The notes under the pieces were generated by a model. It was not told where the DNA came from, did no database searches, and saw only the letters and a program-made list of their open reading frames with translations. Shown one piece after another: positions 62,874 through 64,000 of a DNA stretch of 64,000 bases. The stretch's first letter is position 1. Every line of letters begins with the position of its first letter. A program made the position numbers and the translations under genes. The stretch is from Prorocentrum cordatum (Eukaryota; Sar; Dinophyceae; Prorocentrales; Prorocentraceae): NCBI GenBank assembly GCA_963575745.1, contig CAUYUJ010016371.1:678726-742725 (forward strand), written 5' to 3'.

Positions 62874-63490
62874 TCAGCCGTCAGCCCAGCGGCACCAGGT
62901 CGACGGCGACCTTCTGCGAGAGCACGGGCGCGACCTTCTTGCCGAGCCTCGCGATCGCGGCCCGCCAAGTCGGAGGCCAAGCTGGACGCCCGCTGCGTGC
63001 CGACTACCCCACAGGCTGCGCACGCCACCACGGGCATCTCGCGCACCAGGTCGGCGTGTCGCGGACGGGCGTGATCTGGACCAGCATGTTCGCGCGCTTG
63101 CCAGCCTCCTTCGGCGCATCGTTGTGGCCGATCGCCGCCGCAGCGATCGACCCGGGGCACTCGCCCACACACTGCAGCCACCTGCAGCGGCTGCATCCGC
63201 GCTCGCCCTCAGGACCACGGAGGTCACAGGCCAGCTTCGCTACTGGGGCCACGGCGGCAGCAGCGCGAGGGGCAGGCCGATTGGCCTTGGCGACCCTGTG
63301 GGTGTCCCTGCCCACGAGCGCACGACAGCAACGACCCACATGCCGACACCCTCGACCATCGTGTCCGCCGACTTGGCGGCCTGGTCAGCGTAGCGGTTGC
63401 CGAGCCAGTCGCGGTGGGTGATCTTGGTCGCGTCGACCACCTCACGCCGCGGCAGGTGAGCAGGCACCTTCCTGACGGAGAGCCCGCCAG
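62874..63490 (-). pseudogene. LINE ORF2 3' end: RNase H tail and Cys-rich C-terminus
   Basis: In the frame ending at 63240, VRKVPAHLPRREVVDATKIT and DWLGNRYADQAAKSADTM match the last part of a LINE RNase H (HR.W.GN..AD..AK). Further along the minus strand, in other frames, come LACDLRGPEGERGCSRCRWL, IGHNDAPKEAGKRANMLVQI and CAACGVVGTQRASSLASDLA, a Cys/His-rich tail of the kind found after RNase H in dinoflagellate LINEs. The parts are frameshifted relative to each other. The upstream RT is not in the window, separated by or lost at the GGA tract. Confidence 0.58.
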
Positions 63491-63655
63491 GAGGAGGAGG
63501 AGGAGGAGGAGGAGGAGGAGGAGGAGGAGGAGGAGGAGGAGGAGGAGGAGGAGGAGGAGGAGGAGGAGGAGGAGGGGGAGGGGGAGGAGGGGGAGGAGGA
63601 GGAGGAGGAAGAGGAGGAGGAGGAGAAGGAGGAGGAAGAAGAGGAGGAAGAATAA
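63491..63655. repeat. (GGA)n tract
   Basis: About 165 bp of GGA triplets immediately before the RNase H tail on its 5' side. Confidence 0.96.
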
Positions 63656-64000
63656 TAAAGGAATCTTCCGAGACCCGCTCGCCGGGGGTGCAAATGCGTG
63701 TGGGACAACTGGCATTCCCCCTTTCTCCGTTTCCCCCTCCCCTGGGGTCTGACATCCGTTAACAATAAGGGGCGGGGGGATGACAAAGGGGAACGGAAGG
63801 GGGGCGAACTCGCCAACGCACCCCGAAAGGATTGTATAATTCTTGAATTATCAACTGCGGTTGGATATGCTGGAATAATCAATCCGAATGCGTCATTGCA
63901 GTTGGTCTACTCGCCAGAACAAGGGAGAAATGTTATTCCAGAACTATCACACAATTTACTTATCTTGCGTCGTGGGTCGGTTTTGATTATTGGATGCAGG
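63656..64000. other. No gene recognised
   Basis: Mixed sequence to the window edge. AT-rich at the end, no domain seen. Confidence 0.4.

Overview
The window looks like dinoflagellate nuclear DNA. This rests on four things. The retroelement proteins are of types I know from dinoflagellates: tyrosine-recombinase retrotransposons carrying a cytosine-methyltransferase domain, a copia-like element with a RING finger next to its protease, and LINEs with a motif-A core LSIDGVGAFDH. GC-rich simple repeats are abundant. There are long arrays built on GGCCTCTTGGG / CCGTCTTGGGGC, which generate many false ORFs. No compact array of ordinary genes is seen. I cannot fix the genus (Prorocentrum-like or Suessiales-like would both fit), and I saw no spliced-leader gene, rRNA or tRNA.

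Layout. 1-6.8 kb: a short unassigned open region, then microsatellites and a 78-bp tandem array. 6.8-8.3 kb: a broken LINE reverse transcriptase (minus). 8.5-19 kb: tandem repeats, three blocks of CTTGGGGC-type arrays in both orientations, GTC triplets. 20.1-21.3 kb: a possible protein gene of unknown function (minus). 21.4-24.2 kb: composite minisatellites. 24.3-36.1 kb: a long decayed copia-like element (minus) with gag, zinc knuckle, RING, aspartic protease and integrase but no visible reverse transcriptase. 36-40.7 kb: tandem repeats, hairpins and degenerate telomere-like repeats. 40.7-47.0 kb: the best-preserved unit, a 6.26-kb tyrosine-recombinase retrotransposon (minus). 47-55 kb: more arrays and minisatellites. 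55.2-60.9 kb: a second, decayed tyrosine-recombinase retroelement (minus). 61-64 kb: hairpins, shared repeats and the 3' end of a LINE (minus) invaded by a GGA tract.

The key object is the element at 40741-47001. Its ends can be placed because it interrupts one unit of a repeat whose uninterrupted copy lies at about 47265-47340. It has split direct repeats in the order A1 - ORFs - B1 A2 - B2, with A2 and B1 abutting as a circular-junction copy would. It encodes a small membrane protein, a gag-like protein and a polyprotein with reverse transcriptase, RNase H, tyrosine recombinase (in another frame) and a methyltransferase-like domain. All recognised coding remnants in the window lie on the minus strand.
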